From NCBI RefSeq assembly GCF_017916325.1, contig NC_090157.1, positions 375,001 to 439,000 on the forward strand: a DNA stretch of 64,000 bases, in the 5' to 3' direction. The notes beneath the pieces were generated by a model, which worked only from the letters and a program-made list of their open reading frames with translations, did no database searches and had not been told where the DNA came from. Positions 1 to 8,404 of the stretch are shown one piece after another. Each line of letters starts with the position of its first letter. Position 1 is the first letter of the stretch. This DNA comes from Leishmania martiniquensis. Its lineage: Eukaryota > Euglenozoa > Kinetoplastea > Trypanosomatida > Trypanosomatidae. The position numbers were made by a program, and so were the translations under genes.

Positions 1-345
1 GGGGAGGTGACATACGGGGACTCTCGCCTCGCAGGTGATGAGAAGTGGCGGTGACAGCGCGTCAGAGAGCGGGTCGGCAGTCAATTCTGGGCACGGGTTG
101 CTTCTTGTTTCACCTACATGCGTAGGTGAACTCTTCTCTATGCCTCTCATCGGTTCTATACACCGAATGCGTTACCGGTGCGCTCCTCACTGCTCGGCTC
201 GCCTTAGCGTTTTTTTTTTCGTCCCGTGCCCCCCCCTTTTTTTTTTAATGTTTGAGCGACAGGATGAAAAGAGGAGGCGCCGTCGAAGACGACGAAACGG
301 CGCCGGCGTTCGATTTGGCCGCAAAGCACGCGAAGCTCGCACGCC
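1..345 (+). other. 5' flank of first gene, no gene seen
   Basis: This stretch holds no convincing coding sequence. It ends in a strong T/C tract (210-247) and candidate spliced-leader acceptor dinucleotides before the first gene. The short ORFs here lack family features and overlap the flank of the 346-1254 gene. Confidence 0.6.
210..262 (+). promoter_or_regulatory. Probable trans-splice acceptor (Py tract + AG)
   Basis: A run of T and C at 210-247 is followed by AG at 261-262. This is the arrangement used in trypanosomatids to add the spliced leader upstream of a coding region. The mapped acceptor would leave about 83 nt of 5' UTR before the ATG at 346. An ATG at 264 in another frame would then lie inside the mature transcript. 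Confidence 0.55.
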
Positions 346-1254
346 ATGGAGGTCTACCGCCGCATTGCAGAGCGCGTGCGTGGCGCACTCTGGGCGCATC
401 ACCGGCGCCTCATGCCGGAGCGGCAGTTTCACCGTCTTCTCGCGTATGTGTACAATAACAAATATGAGTATCAGATCCGGCTCGACCGCATGTCTGTCGT
501 AGGCCGCGCGTGGGCTGGCCGCGTCGAGGTGATGACAACGCCCAGCGGCTTTCTCAAGCGGGTGCGCGTCAACCCCGCCGTTGAGGACCTGCCCCCGGCC
601 CAGCAACAGAAGCTTGTGCTTGCCGCGTACACCGACGCTTGCCAGCAAGGCCGTGCGCTCATGGAGCAGGCAGAGCTGAAGGTGTACAAACAATTTTTGA
701 AGGATCTGAAGCCAATCATACTCGGCATTCGAGACAACCCGGAGTTCTACACTGTCCCAGAAGACTCGATCGAGACGCTGGGCGGCGTGCTTCGCCGCGA
801 CGAGGTGCCGCTCGACGGCGCTGCTTCAGAAAGTGCTCCTCGCCGAGTGCACCGTACCATCCCGATGGCTAAGGCTCAGCAACCCGTTGACGAGGTCCGC
901 CGTCGCCATGCCTGGGAGGACCAGTGGCTTGCAAGCAAGCAGGGCCAGCGTTGGGCTCACAGTCTACGCGGCAAGGAGTACTTCACACGGCACGGCCCGC
1001 AGTACCGGCCGCGTGGTGCGCCTGGCGCGAAGGTGCGGGCGCTTCCATTCGAGCTGCTGGCTCCCTACACGCCGATGGATGAGGGTCACCTACTCAGAAA
1101 GAACTGGATGGCGTACATGGATAACAAGCACGTTGCTGAGTCGCTCTGGACGCGCGCAAAGGTTGCGGATCGGGAGAAGCAGCTGCGGCAGCTGCAGGAG
1201 CGGGGTCTGGCGTGGCATCGCCCCATCAACGAGGATGCCGCGCAGCGTTGGTAG
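346..1254 (+). CDS. YbaB/EbfC-domain protein, probably organellar
   Basis: A 302-residue protein. Residues about 49-112 resemble the YbaB/EbfC fold of bacterial nucleoid-associated proteins: a valine-glycine start, a strand pair (GRVEVMTTPSGFLKRVRVNP), then a helix with VLAAYTDACQQGRALMEQ. In bacteria this family binds DNA as a dimer. Here the domain is embedded in a longer basic protein with a charged C-terminal half (about 180-302) that I do not recognise. The basic N-terminus with few acidic residues is compatible with mitochondrial import, so a role in kinetoplast DNA or mitoribosome biology is possible, but that is inference. The ATG at 346 is used because the same frame has stop codons just upstream (TGA at 253-255 and 265-267) and no earlier ATG. 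Confidence 0.8.
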   Translation: MEVYRRIAERVRGALWAHHRRLMPERQFHRLLAYVYNNKYEYQIRLDRMSVVGRAWAGRVEVMTTPSGFLKRVRVNPAVEDLPPAQQQKLVLAAYTDACQQGRALMEQAELKVYKQFLKDLKPIILGIRDNPEFYTVPEDSIETLGGVLRRDEVPLDGAASESAPRRVHRTIPMAKAQQPVDEVRRRHAWEDQWLASKQGQRWAHSLRGKEYFTRHGPQYRPRGAPGAKVRALPFELLAPYTPMDEGHLLRKNWMAYMDNKHVAESLWTRAKVADREKQLRQLQERGLAWHRPINEDAAQRW

Positions 1255-2786
1255 GAAGGGATCGGGGCATTTCTTCATGTTTCCTTGCCCGTCCGCTGCA
1301 TACCGTTTCGTTCTCGGCCGCGGCTTGGGCGTCTGCAACGGAGGGAAAAAAAAGGGAGTGCGACCGCCTTCTCTCTGCCTGGCTGCTTCATTTCTGTGTC
1401 TGTGTGTGTGTGTGTGTGTGTCTGTATGCGAGTGTGTGTGTATGTATGTGTGTGTGTTTGGGGAGGGGGGCGGGAGGGCTTCCTCCGAACGCGCGCGTCG
1501 CTGCGCTCGTCTGTTTCGTTTTGGTTTGCTCTCTTCACTCCTTCTCTCTCTCCCTGAGGCTCTTTCTGAAGCGCCGTGCCACGGGGGGAACCCAAAGTGC
1601 GCTAATGGGCACCATGGCAGCCGCACCCGCGTCTTCCTCCTTTTATACAGCCTCACTCATCCACTCCCTTCACTGATTCTCCGACGCCCACCCCCCACCC
1701 CTCCCCTCTTCTCTTTCTCGCCTCTGTCTTCGTGTACGTGACGCATACATGTCACCCCCTCCCTGCACCTATCCTGCAGAGATTCTCGCCCGTTCATGAG
1801 GTGACCCAGACCCCATTTGTTTCGCTCTCTTTTCGCTCAGCCTGCCTTGCGCTTGCTTGGTAGATACGGTCTCTCTGCTCCAACCCTCTCTCTCTTCTGG
1901 GAAGGAGAGGGGCAGAGCTCTAGTACTCTACGAGAAGGTGCATGTCCGCACTTCGCCGTGAACCGTGCCGCGTGGCTGCGCGCTCGTTGCGAGAACGGGG
2001 GACCTGCGTGCCTGTGCTCTAGATTTTACACACACATATATATATAATTTCTCTTGATGAAGACATAGAGAAGGGGAGGCTTGTGGTTTCACACGCACTC
2101 ACACACACACACGCCTTCCCTGCCACCTTATACGCCCGTTGCATCCATCTTATCGGTTCGGTGGCGCATCGAGCAGTCTTTCGTTGTCCTCGCTTTCCCC
2201 TTTCTGACCTTGACACCTTCTTTCCGTGGTTTTGTGCGGCACATGTCGGCGGGCTGCCGTTCCTCTGACCGCCACTGCTCCTTCACCTACCGAGTTGCTC
2301 TTCTTGCACCCCCCGTGCGCCATCACCTCTACCCATCTACTGTCTCGCTACGAATCTTCTGCAGTGCTGTGCGTTGGTCGCGTTGGTGTGCCTGCGTGTG
2401 TGTATCTCCTTTGCGAGGAGCTCATCTCACCATCCTCCCCCCTCACACACACACACGCACACGCTCACAGCACCTGGCCCTTTTCCCACGACTGTCTCTC
2501 TCTCTCTCGCCTTCGGAATCTCTAGGGTGCCACCCGCTTATTCCCTACGCCCTCTCGTGTGCCTTTCGCGTTGCTTCGCTCCTCCTGTCTGTCTTCCCTG
2601 ACGGACACGGCGGTCTGCCGATCCCGCGCACGCACACAGATTGACTGACTGACAGGTGTACAGGCAGTGGCGCGACAGCCTGCTGTTGCCGGGGCCGCAG
2701 GTGCTAGGCGTTGCCGTCTTCCACCTCTCTCGCTCCTTGAGCTTGCGGCCCCCTTCCTTCCCCTCCCCCTCCCCTTCTGCAGAGCC
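1255..2786 (+). other. Intergenic spacer, no gene seen
   Basis: About 1.5 kb between two + strand genes. It contains a TG microsatellite (about 1398-1460), a TA/CA run (about 2027-2047), CA repeats near 2095-2115 and 2443-2465, and several long pyrimidine tracts. Open frames here are low-complexity readings of these repeats. Confidence 0.7.
2749..2782 (+). promoter_or_regulatory. Py tract and AG directly before start codon
   Basis: A C/T-only stretch (2749-2779) is followed by AG at 2781-2782, and the ATG lies at 2787. If used, the 5' UTR would be only four nucleotides plus the spliced leader. Earlier tracts around 2470-2600 are alternatives. Confidence 0.4.
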
Positions 2787-5700
2787 ATGACGGATATCGC
2801 AATCGGCTCGTCTTCGTCGTCTTCTAGCAGTGGCAGCAGCGCTGCTGGCCGGGGGACGAAGTTGCTGGGGGATGCCGTGGGGCTGGACGGCACTGATGGT
2901 GGGAGCGAACGCCATGACGCCCGTTGCAGCGCAACCCGCTCACGTGGCGGCGTTGGGGGAGACAGCAGTGGGCCAAAGCAGATGGCGGTGGGCGAGAGCG
3001 GATCAGCGCCCTCACTGAGCGAGGGGAAGAGGACGCACAGACCACCACCGCCGAACGCCCGCGCGGCAGGGTCGCCGCAGCGTCAGGCCATCGGCGAGCT
3101 TGTCGGCGCTTTGCCGAGCCGTGAGTCGATCCTGCCGGTGAGGACGGCACCGTCGTCCGACGGCGCGTCACGCCCAGCGGCGGAGAGCGAGCGCACCAGT
3201 GGCGGAGTGGGCGAGCGGAGACCCCAGGCCTCGCTACTGGAGGGTGATGCAAGAGCAGGTGGGCCTACTGCGGTCGCCGGTGGTGCACCCGCGACCCGGT
3301 GGCTAGAGGGACGAATGCATCTGATGTGTCACGCCTTTGCCGGGACGGAGAGGTCATCACCGCTGCGCGGGACTGCGCAGACGGAGCTGGCACCCGGCAG
3401 TGCTGAGCGCAACGCCGCCACTGAGGTGTCTCCCGGCACGGGAGCACGCGGTGCCCGCTGTGGCCCGCTTGGGATGCTCGTGCTGGGGCCCCTCTCTGGT
3501 GATGGCGCCCGGGGGGTGATGGACACCCGACCACACTGCGATCGGGCGCTACGGTATGCACGCGTGAAGAGCAGCACGTCGACACTGCCGCTGCGGTCGC
3601 CTGACTTGGCGAGTTGCGCGTCTCTCTCGCACGCGGCGGGACGGCGTGCGCCGCTGAGCGAGGCAGGGGTGACATCCGTGGCGTCCTCCGACCGCTACGG
3701 TCGTGATGAGGACCACCACCGTCACTGCAGCCGCTGGGGACGGTCCCATTCCGACCATCTCGCCGTCGGCGCCGCGGACGACGACGAGGGCGCCGCCCGC
3801 GGATCGCACGGTGCTCCTGAGGTGGACGGTGCGCGGCCGCCGTTGCAGGCGCCGGCGCTGCTTCACCCACCGTTGCTCTTGGCGCAGACGCTGCCGCTTG
3901 CGTGCCACAGGCTGCGGAGCAACAGCGACAGCGCGAGGGAGCGCCGCTCGTGCGAGGCCCAGCGGGCCGACGAGACGCGGCAGGCGCTCGGCGCATCACG
4001 AGGGTCATCGACGGCGCCATCTCCAGTAGCTTCGCGCTGTCTCGGGGTGAGATCGCCGCTGTCCGCGCCGCTGTCACCTCAGAGCACCGTCGGGGGGCCC
4101 GGTGGGGATGAGAGAGAGGATGAGAACGGCTTGGCAAGAACTCGGTGGCGCAGCACGGGTCCTGAGATGACGGAGCTGGCCGCGCGGCGGCTTCCTGTAG
4201 CCACACCAACGGAGGGGGCTGTGGGGTGCCGTGGTAGCGGTGGTGATGGTGGTGCCGCGACCGTCGCTGACGGAAGCCCTCCCCCGCTCCCACCTGCCGC
4301 ATGGCGAGCTAGCGGTCGCGTGGCGCTCCAGGCTGCAGCTTCTGAGGCGGCCGCTGCCCGAACGGCTCGCGTCTCGATGCCGCCTGCTAGGGGGTATGTC
4401 GAGGGTGAAGAATCCTTCGTCGAAATCTCTTTAAGGGACAGCGCTGCTCGCACTCAAGAGGTGGACGTGGCACGCCGGGGTGCCGCACCGTGGGTCGATC
4501 GTTCACGCAACGCGCCGCAGCAGCAGGGACGAGCGTCGGGTCTGTGGCGCCGTCAGGGGTGTGTCGTTCGCCGCGCAGTTGGTGAGACCGCCGCGCCGTT
4601 GTCTTCTTCGCCGGTCGCCACGCACTCCCCGCTGCGCTCGGCGGTGCAGCAAGTGACCGAGCGCGACGACGGCCACCCGCCGCCGTCACGCCGCGGGGAT
4701 GGCAGGGCGGCAGCAAGCCCGTTCACAGGTGGTGTCAACCTTGTGCGTTGGGTGCCCAGCTCTGTTGGCAGGGAGGTCGGCCTGTCTGGGACTCTGCTGA
4801 CACCGCCCTCCGTGCGCAAAGCTTCTGGGTTGCGCGCGCGTGTGCCTCCCGCGCACGTCCGCAGCACGAGCATCACTAGCACCTCGGGCACTGCGAGCGA
4901 TGGTGGTGGCTGCGAGGCACCCTATATGGTGGCAGTCCCGCTCGTATCGCTCCCCCATCGCACCTTTCCCCCTTTCCCTGAGGGTGGTGGGTCGACTGTG
5001 CTCTCGGTGGTGCAAAGTTGTGCGCCAGGAGCCCCTGTGTCGGAAGCGAAGCGTGCCAGTGCACGAGCATGTCGAGGCGAGGCGGCGCCACCCCGCTCTC
5101 GCGTGCAGCTGACAATGATCACATCGCCAGATGAAGGGTGCGGGGCGGGCTGGGCTGAGCGTGAGCTCAGCCTGGGAGGCGCCGCGCGTTTCGGCCTAGA
5201 TGATAAGAGCACCGCTGCCGGATGGCATGAGGAGGGCAATGCTGGCGAGGGATTTCTATTGTCCCATGGCGATGCACGCCGAGCTGGAAGGGCTGTGGCG
5301 CTGAAGCACCCTTACCCGCTGCCGGGCTTCTCCAGCGGGCAGCGTGCACCATTGCCAGCGCATTTGGCGGAGTTGGCCCCGCGGGATGCCGTGTTGAGCA
5401 GCTCTGCGAGGATGGCTGAGCTGGACGGCGCGGAGGACGACCGAGAGCCGCTAATAAAGACGCACGCGTGGCGGCCCCTTACGTCTTTGGACGTCGTGCC
5501 CGGCGACATCTGCTGGCTCGACACCCTGAGCGATTGCCAGAGCCGCTGGTGCGCAGACGAAGCGCATCGGCGTGGACAAGGGCCACGGGGTCCGCGGGCG
5601 TCGCAGAGGCCGGTGGCAGTGGCCGGTGCGCCGTCTAGGCGTCATGGAACGGCGCCGGCCGGCTGCCCTCGGAGCGACCCGCGTGACCGTGGGCCGTCGA

Positions 5701-7118
5701 CGGAGCCGGCGCGTCTTGCTTCATTCGTGCCGCTGGCGGTCGGGGAGCGTACTGCAACTACGAGGCGTGTCGGCGCCGCCTTCGATGGTGTTGGGGGCCT
5801 CCTCCCCGGCTCTCCGTTGACGCCTGGCTACGCTGTCGTGTGCGGCCCTCGCCTGCTTGCCACCCGGGTGCTGGAGGCGCGCGAGACCCTCTTGGGAGCC
5901 CCTGGCGCCGCTGCAGGTGCAACAGCAACGGGCGTGCATCCTTCCGCGCCGCCTGGTGCGCCAACGCCACATGGTGGTAGTCGCGCCATGCCGGCAGTGG
6001 GGGCTGCGGGTGCCGCTGCTGCTTCTGCCAGTGGCGGCGTACCGTCGCGGTCCTTCCCCTCGCTGCCGAGGCCAGCGCACGCTCACGCTGCCTCGGCGGA
6101 GCGGAGTGCGGATGTCGGCGCGATGCCGGCGGCGATGGCCGATGCCGCGCCGTGGAGTCTGTGCCTGAGCGGGTCGCCGGATGCCGAGGAGCCACGGCGG
6201 CGCTGTGCGGCACTGCTTCCGCAGCCGGCGCGAGGGCAACGGCACCTGCACAGGCAAGCAGGCTTGTCAGTGCGCACGCCGCCCTATCCAGTGGCGCGAC
6301 GCGCTCCATTTGGATTCGCGGCCGGCGCTCTTGGAAGGGCCGCATCTGCGCCGGCCGTGCAACGATCGCCCGACGGGCGCCCGCGAAGCTGTCACCTGGG
6401 GACGTCGCCTTCTGCAGCGGACGCCTCTGAGCCAGTCCGCGGGACGCGCCGCCACCAGCGCGTGGGGAGGCGCCTCTGCCACGCTGCAGCGGAGGAGGGG
6501 CGTAGCGCAGCCGTTTGGGTGCGCAGCAGCCCGGCCGTTGCTGCGCCGCTGAAGCGCCCGTCTACGCCATTGGGCCCGACTGCCAGGGCGCCCTCGGCAC
6601 CTCACGCGACCTCGAAAGATACCGCCCCGGGCTATCATGGCGGCATTCCGTCGCCCAGGCATCGCTCCGTCATCCACCCCGCCGGCGCAGGAGCGAGGGC
6701 CAGTGAACGCATGCTCTCAACCGCAGCGCGGCGCAGTGGGGCGGGGGCTGGGAATGCCGACCTGAGTGATGGCACGCCTGCCTCGCGTGGAATACGCGAG
6801 TCGCACGCAGTGGCCCGACAGCGCCTTCTTCAGGAGGAGGCCTTCCACCGCCGCCATATTCGGATGCACGAGGATCATCTTTTCGCGGTGGAAGTGACGG
6901 AGCTCAATTACAAGCGTGCCGTGGAATATGCTTGCCAAGGGTCAGCCTCCGGCGCGGTAACGGCACATCCTGGATTCGGCGAGCCCCCGGAGGCTCTCGT
7001 GACGACTGATTGCGACGGAGAGCCGCTGGTGGGCCTCCAGCAGGTGCGCCGCGCTCAGGCTGCCTTGTCGGCAGCGCTGAGCGACCTGGCGAAAGAGCTC
7101 GCTGCACTATCGCCGTAG
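2787..7118 (+). CDS. Large low-complexity protein of unknown function
   Basis: A 1,443-residue ORF rich in Ala, Arg, Ser, Gly and Pro, with no domain I recognise. The frame is open for another 40 codons upstream, but that extension is a translated pyrimidine tract, so the ATG at 2787 is preferred. Two parts look less disordered. One is around residues 900-930, with hydrophobic spacing (SLDVVPGDICWLDTLSDCQ). The other is the C-terminal about 110 residues, which begin with a helical segment (ARQRLLQEEAFHRRHIRMHEDH) and end with a predicted helix (LSAALSDLAKELAALSP). Long proteins of this composition are common in Leishmania and often evolve fast outside short conserved segments. No transmembrane segment or signal peptide is evident. 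Confidence 0.8.
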   Translation: MTDIAIGSSSSSSSSGSSAAGRGTKLLGDAVGLDGTDGGSERHDARCSATRSRGGVGGDSSGPKQMAVGESGSAPSLSEGKRTHRPPPPNARAAGSPQRQAIGELVGALPSRESILPVRTAPSSDGASRPAAESERTSGGVGERRPQASLLEGDARAGGPTAVAGGAPATRWLEGRMHLMCHAFAGTERSSPLRGTAQTELAPGSAERNAATEVSPGTGARGARCGPLGMLVLGPLSGDGARGVMDTRPHCDRALRYARVKSSTSTLPLRSPDLASCASLSHAAGRRAPLSEAGVTSVASSDRYGRDEDHHRHCSRWGRSHSDHLAVGAADDDEGAARGSHGAPEVDGARPPLQAPALLHPPLLLAQTLPLACHRLRSNSDSARERRSCEAQRADETRQALGASRGSSTAPSPVASRCLGVRSPLSAPLSPQSTVGGPGGDEREDENGLARTRWRSTGPEMTELAARRLPVATPTEGAVGCRGSGGDGGAATVADGSPPPLPPAAWRASGRVALQAAASEAAAARTARVSMPPARGYVEGEESFVEISLRDSAARTQEVDVARRGAAPWVDRSRNAPQQQGRASGLWRRQGCVVRRAVGETAAPLSSSPVATHSPLRSAVQQVTERDDGHPPPSRRGDGRAAASPFTGGVNLVRWVPSSVGREVGLSGTLLTPPSVRKASGLRARVPPAHVRSTSITSTSGTASDGGGCEAPYMVAVPLVSLPHRTFPPFPEGGGSTVLSVVQSCAPGAPVSEAKRASARACRGEAAPPRSRVQLTMITSPDEGCGAGWAERELSLGGAARFGLDDKSTAAGWHEEGNAGEGFLLSHGDARRAGRAVALKHPYPLPGFSSGQRAPLPAHLAELAPRDAVLSSSARMAELDGAEDDREPLIKTHAWRPLTSLDVVPGDICWLDTLSDCQSRWCADEAHRRGQGPRGPRASQRPVAVAGAPSRRHGTAPAGCPRSDPRDRGPSTEPARLASFVPLAVGERTATTRRVGAAFDGVGGLLPGSPLTPGYAVVCGPRLLATRVLEARETLLGAPGAAAGATATGVHPSAPPGAPTPHGGSRAMPAVGAAGAAAASASGGVPSRSFPSLPRPAHAHAASAERSADVGAMPAAMADAAPWSLCLSGSPDAEEPRRRCAALLPQPARGQRHLHRQAGLSVRTPPYPVARRAPFGFAAGALGRAASAPAVQRSPDGRPRSCHLGTSPSAADASEPVRGTRRHQRVGRRLCHAAAEEGRSAAVWVRSSPAVAAPLKRPSTPLGPTARAPSAPHATSKDTAPGYHGGIPSPRHRSVIHPAGAGARASERMLSTAARRSGAGAGNADLSDGTPASRGIRESHAVARQRLLQEEAFHRRHIRMHEDHLFAVEVTELNYKRAVEYACQGSASGAVTAHPGFGEPPEALVTTDCDGEPLVGLQQVRRAQAALSAALSDLAKELAALSP

Positions 7119-7885
7119 AGCTCTAGGCCACGGATGCAGCGCATGGCGGTTGGTGCGGCGCCGGCCAGCGCTCAGTGGCGAGAGGCTCCTGCGTTTTGCT
7201 TTCGGCGCGGTGGGAATCTTCTCCCCTGCCCTGCGGCTGCTCCCTTTCCTCTCTCACTCTCTCGTCCTTCTGTGCCCTCTCTTGCCGATTGCGGCTGCAC
7301 TTGGCAATACAGCGCCCCGCGAATCCGCTGCCGTCTCGCCAGCTCCGGTCGGTACGCGCGTACGGGCTGGGCGACGCCGATGAGTGCGATACGCGTTGCC
7401 GGCCGCCGCGCCGTACGTCTTGGCGCTGTGGCGCCCCCGAAGCCCACGCGCCTTCGACACACCTCCTCACACCGTCAGCAACTGTGCATGTGCGTACGCG
7501 TCCGCGGCTGTGAGCATGCGCGTGCTGCTGCAGGCCGCCCTCGCGGCCCGTCGCCTCTGTGCTTGCCGCACGCCCTTCTCTCTGCCGACTCCCCTCCCAC
7601 TTCTCCTCCACACCTCTCTCGATGCGTCTGTGACCCGGCCTACGCCACGCGGCTTCCCGCCGTGCGCCCTGACCCTCACCCACACACGCACACGCACGCC
7701 TCAGACATACAAAAAGTGCGCCATCGCTCTCCCCACTACCGATTCTCTTCCCTCCGCCGACGCCCTTCGCCCCCTTTAACACCCCCATCTCCGGTGCTGC
7801 CCTCTCTCGCTGACAGCTGTACGAGCGTACCCCCTCGCCCCGCGTGCGCGCATACCTTCCACGAGTCCCCCTGTGAAGGAGCACC
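7119..7885 (+). other. Intergenic spacer, no gene seen
   Basis: A pyrimidine-rich spacer of 767 bp. A 251-codon open frame spans most of it, but its composition is that of translated UTR (Pro/Arg/Ser/His with CA-repeat runs), so it is not called. Strong C/T tracts near 7580-7620 and 7740-7800 probably serve the gene at 7886. Confidence 0.65.
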
Positions 7886-8341
7886 ATGAAGATGAGCCGT
7901 GCGAGTGTGCTTGCGACGCTGCTGGCGTGCGTCGTGGCTGTGCTTGCGCTGACCGCGTGCGCTGAGCCACAAGCGTTGGCTGCTGGAGTAACTCCGCTTG
8001 CAACGCCGCCGCCGCCGCCCTCGAAAGCAGCTATTTCGAAGGTCTACTGCAGCAGCGCCGACTCCACCGAGTGGACGGAGATCAACATTACCGCGTCCTC
8101 GCCGGGCAAGAACAGCGCCGACTCCACCGAGTGGACGGAGATCAACGTCACCCTGCCGTCAGTGGACAACAGGAGCGCCGACTCCACCGAGTGGACGGAG
8201 ATCAACATTACCGCGTCCTCGCCGGGCAAGAACAGCGCCGACTCCACCGAGTGGACGGAGATCAACGTCACCCTGCCGTCAGTGGACAACAGGAGCGCCG
8301 ACTCCACCGAGTGGACGGAGATCAACGTCACTCTGTCTTAG
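7886..8341 (+). CDS. Secreted repeat protein with N-glycosylation sequons
   Basis: A 151-residue protein. Residues 1 to about 27 form a typical signal peptide: a basic start (MKMSR), a hydrophobic core (VLATLLACVVAVLALTAC), and Ala-rich cleavage choices. A proline linker (PPPPP) follows. Residues 57-151 are five tandem units of 20 residues that share SADSTEWTEIN. Each unit contains one sequon, NIT or NVT, so N-glycan sites would sit every 20 residues. Two unit types alternate, ending in TASSPGKN or TLPSVDNR. I do not recognise the family; a surface or secreted glycoprotein is inferred from the signal peptide and sequons. The ORF ends at TAG 8339-8341 inside a repeat, and repeat-like codons continue in frame after it, so the present protein is probably C-terminally truncated. 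No GPI signal or membrane anchor remains. An in-frame ATG two codons later (MSRAS) could also be the start. Confidence 0.75.
   Translation: MKMSRASVLATLLACVVAVLALTACAEPQALAAGVTPLATPPPPPSKAAISKVYCSSADSTEWTEINITASSPGKNSADSTEWTEINVTLPSVDNRSADSTEWTEINITASSPGKNSADSTEWTEINVTLPSVDNRSADSTEWTEINVTLS
8054..8338 (+). repeat. 60-bp tandem repeat, five units in A-B-A-B-A' order
   Basis: Units start at 8054, 8114, 8174, 8234 and 8294. Units 1 and 3 look identical, as do units 2 and 4, giving a higher-order period of 120 bp. All units share the segment coding SADSTEWTEIN. The fifth unit is a hybrid: its start matches all units, its middle matches the second type (NVTL), and its end turns into the first type (S-stop-PGK). 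The near-perfect match of whole units, including third codon positions, indicates recent homogenisation by unequal exchange or conversion. Confidence 0.9.
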
Positions 8342-8404
8342 CCTGGCAAGAGGAGCGCCGATACAACGGAGTTGCCTGAGAGCGAGAGTACGGCTTCACG
8401 GTAG
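8342..8404 (+). pseudogene. In-frame remnant of the repeat gene's C-terminus
   Basis: Read in the frame of the upstream gene, this stretch codes PGKRSADTTELPESESTASR and then a TAG (8402-8404). PGK and SAD-T-E are clear relics of the repeat unit. The stop at 8339-8341 occupies the position where other units carry a TCG serine codon before CCG GGC AAG, so a single C-to-A change would explain it. Fainter repeat-like words continue toward about 8680 (GGCAGC...AGCGCT, GACGCCGAG). Confidence 0.7.

Noticed and set aside
833..1741. 302-codon + strand frame overlapping the end of the YbaB-domain gene
   Set aside because: It is an out-of-frame reading of the gene followed by translated TG repeats.
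2667..2786. 40-residue N-terminal extension of the 1,443-residue protein
   Set aside because: It translates the pyrimidine tract that should act as the splice signal, and the first ATG after the tract is at 2787.
3265..4302. 345-codon ORF on the - strand inside the large low-complexity gene
   Set aside because: Shadow of the GC-rich + strand gene, rich in Arg, His and Pro, with no features.
7134..7889. 251-codon open frame on + strand before the repeat gene
   Set aside because: Its translation is Pro/Arg/Ser/His-rich with runs from CA and pyrimidine repeats, it runs over the start of the next gene, and no motif is present.
8044..8331. - strand ORF across the 60-bp repeats
   Set aside because: Any repeat of a length divisible by three stays open on both strands; the + strand frame has the signal peptide and sequons.
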